A stretch of 6,640 bases of DNA from Hyphomicrobiales bacterium (GTDB lineage Bacteria; Pseudomonadota; Alphaproteobacteria; Rhizobiales; Rhizobiaceae). The notes below the pieces were generated by a model. That model was not told the origin of the DNA, did no database searches, and saw only the letters and a program-made list of their open reading frames with translations. The stretch lies in NCBI GenBank assembly GCA_015654965.1, contig JAATGD010000188.1, forward strand, positions 1-6,640, given 5' to 3'. Below, in pieces: positions 5,224 through 6,640 of the stretch. Both the position numbers and the translations under genes were made by a program. Each line of letters opens with the position of its first letter. Position 1 is the first letter of the stretch.

Positions 5224-6609
5224 ATGAACTATCATAGCTATTTCGGGAAAGATGCTAAGCCTGTTGAATGCTGCATCGTCGGTACAGGCGGCTTTGGCCA
5301 TAGCTTTATCGCACAAAGCCTGAGAACACCTCTGGTCAGCACACGTATCGCAGTCGATCTTTCGGCCGATACAGCCGCCACAGTGATGCGCAGCCTTGAT
5401 ATCGATCCGCAGAAGATCGCCATTTGCAAAACCCCGGCGGAGGCAAAAACCGCTTGGAACAACGGGCTGTTCATTGCGGCAGACGATATCGCAACCGTTC
5501 TCGATCTGCCATTTTCGGTCGTTGTCGAAGCCACAGGCCATCCGGAAGCCGGCGCACGGCACAGTCGGCTCGCCATTGACGCGGGCAAGCATGTTGCGCT
5601 TGTTTCCAAGGAAGTCGATAGCGTCATCGGGCCGGGACTGGCGTTGCGCGCGCGCGCTAACAATGTGATTGTCACGCCGGTCGATGGCGACCAGCCAAGC
5701 TTGCTGATGACACTCATCACATGGGCCGAAGTTCTCGGACTTGAAATTATCGCGGCAGGAAAAGCGAGCGAGTATGATTTCATTTTCGATCCAGCGACCA
5801 GCACTCTGTCATCCAATGGCAAACATGTTTCGCTTCCAGCCTTCGCGGACTGGCTGGATGCGTCGAACCACGATTTACAGACTATCGCAAAACAGCGCTC
5901 GCAGATTGCTTGCGCATTTGCGCAACGTGCGGTGCCTGATCTGTGCGAGATGACACTGGTTGCCAATGCCACCGGCTTTGACGTTGACCGGGCGGACCTT
6001 CATGCACCCATCGCACGCATTACGGAGGTCGCCGATTTCTTTTCCTTGCAGGCGAATGCAGGCTTGCTTTCCCGTCCCAAGGTGCTCGACGTTTTCCATT
6101 GTTTGCGACTGCCCGGCGAAGTCAGCTTTGCCGGTGGCGTCTTTGTGATCGTGCGCTGCGATGGAAAAAAGACATGGGACATGCTGGCGGAAAAAGGCCA
6201 TGTGGTCAGCCGCAACGGCGATGTCGCGATGATTTACAATCCGCGTCATCTTCTGGGCGTCGAGGCCGCGACCAGCATTCTCGAAGTGGGACTGCGTGGT
6301 GTATCGAGTGGTGCCGTCGAGCCGCAGCCTGTCATCGATCTTGTCGCTTATGCGGATGCGGATATTCCGGCAGGCACCCTATTGACTGCCAGTGGACATC
6401 ATCATTCGATTGTCGATGTTTCGGCACGCATGGTCCCGGCTTCAGCTTTGGCGGATGATGTTCCGGTGCCGTTTTACCTCGCGGCCAACCGTCCATTGCG
6501 AAATGTCGTCAAGGCAGGGCAACCGATCCTCTGCGGCGATGTGGAGCTGGACGAAACTTCACAATTGTTCACATTGCGCCGTGAACAGGATAAGGCATTC
6601 TTCGGCTAA
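5224..6609 (+). CDS. COG4091-family NAD(P)-dependent oxidoreductase with C-terminal SAF domain (DRL-like)
   Basis: This is a predicted cytoplasmic dehydrogenase of 461 residues, related to homoserine dehydrogenase. The N-terminal Rossmann fold shows GTGGFG (20-25). VVVEATGHPEAGA (100-112) and HVALVSKEVD (123-132) fit the cofactor and central region. VTPVDGDQPSLL (150-161) and LEIIAAGKASEYD (173-185) mark the putative catalytic domain. VIDLVAYADADIPAGTLL (from 370) begins a SAF-like domain reaching nearly to the C-terminus. The same broad family includes Brucella DRL, the DXR-like enzyme that replaces DXR in the MEP isoprenoid pathway. Many relatives are catabolic paralogues of unknown reaction, and the location behind a TTT transporter favours that here. 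ATG 5224 has GAGGAG (5210-5215) 8 nt upstream. Fold and family are fairly sure, but the reaction (oxidation or oxidoisomerisation of the imported acid) is inference. Confidence 0.8.
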   Translation: MNYHSYFGKDAKPVECCIVGTGGFGHSFIAQSLRTPLVSTRIAVDLSADTAATVMRSLDIDPQKIAICKTPAEAKTAWNNGLFIAADDIATVLDLPFSVVVEATGHPEAGARHSRLAIDAGKHVALVSKEVDSVIGPGLALRARANNVIVTPVDGDQPSLLMTLITWAEVLGLEIIAAGKASEYDFIFDPATSTLSSNGKHVSLPAFADWLDASNHDLQTIAKQRSQIACAFAQRAVPDLCEMTLVANATGFDVDRADLHAPIARITEVADFFSLQANAGLLSRPKVLDVFHCLRLPGEVSFAGGVFVIVRCDGKKTWDMLAEKGHVVSRNGDVAMIYNPRHLLGVEAATSILEVGLRGVSSGAVEPQPVIDLVAYADADIPAGTLLTASGHHHSIVDVSARMVPASALADDVPVPFYLAANRPLRNVVKAGQPILCGDVELDETSQLFTLRREQDKAFFG

Positions 6610-6640
6610 ACCACCGCACGTGCACTACACCCAAAGGATC
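6610..6640. other. Downstream flank; possible ribosome binding site of a following gene
   Basis: These last 31 bp contain the 8-bp palindrome GCACGTGC (6616-6623) and end in CAAAGGATC, which could be a weak ribosome binding site for a gene starting just past the window. No terminator hairpin is visible after the oxidoreductase stop, so the unit may continue. Confidence 0.25.

Noticed and set aside
5238..5972. 244-residue minus-strand open frame inside the oxidoreductase gene
   Set aside because: It lies opposite a conserved Rossmann-fold coding sequence. Its Ser/Ala/Thr-rich translation is typical of a shadow frame.
6616..6623. GCACGTGC palindrome as a regulator site
   Set aside because: A single 8-bp GC-rich palindrome at the window edge, with no partner site and no known context, is too weak to call.

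Overview
The window looks like accessory catabolic DNA from an alphaproteobacterium, most likely a Rhizobiales member of the Brucella/Ochrobactrum type. This rests on moderately high GC, GC-rich third codon positions, and protein sequences that resemble families abundant in that group. The assignment is by eye, and no search was run. All genes lie on the + strand.

Positions 2-1528 hold the end of a first transcription unit. It contains the C-terminal half of an MFS permease, probably of the anion:cation symporter type, and then a COG3618-type amidohydrolase/lactonase that starts with TTG directly after the permease stop codon. An 11-bp hairpin with a short T run (1542-1571) closes this unit.

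Positions 1529-2089 (561 bp) are non-coding or nearly so, and rich in signals. They hold the terminator, a 10-C homopolymer, a duplicated 13-mer, a GntR-like TGTATACA palindrome next to a candidate promoter, a small ORF with a good ribosome binding site but unconvincing protein composition, and two hairpins that would lie in a long 5' leader ahead of tctC.

Positions 2090-6609 hold a second unit, tctC-tctB-tctA plus an oxidoreductase gene. TctC is a periplasmic solute-binding protein with a signal peptide. TctB and TctA are the small and large membrane subunits of a tripartite tricarboxylate transporter (TTT). The last gene encodes a 461-residue NAD(P)-binding protein of the COG4091 family (homoserine-dehydrogenase-like, with a C-terminal SAF domain). 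The same broad family contains the Brucella DXR-like enzyme DRL. A 9-bp hairpin sits between tctC and tctB.

The inferred joint role is uptake of a carboxylate, such as a sugar acid or an aromatic or tricarboxylic acid, by two unrelated transporters. Each transporter is paired with one enzyme: a lactonase-like hydrolase with the MFS permease, and an oxidoreductase or oxidoisomerase with the TTT system. The substrate cannot be read from the sequence. The most original points are the DRL/COG4091 paralogue tied to a TTT transporter and the structured leader upstream of tctC.
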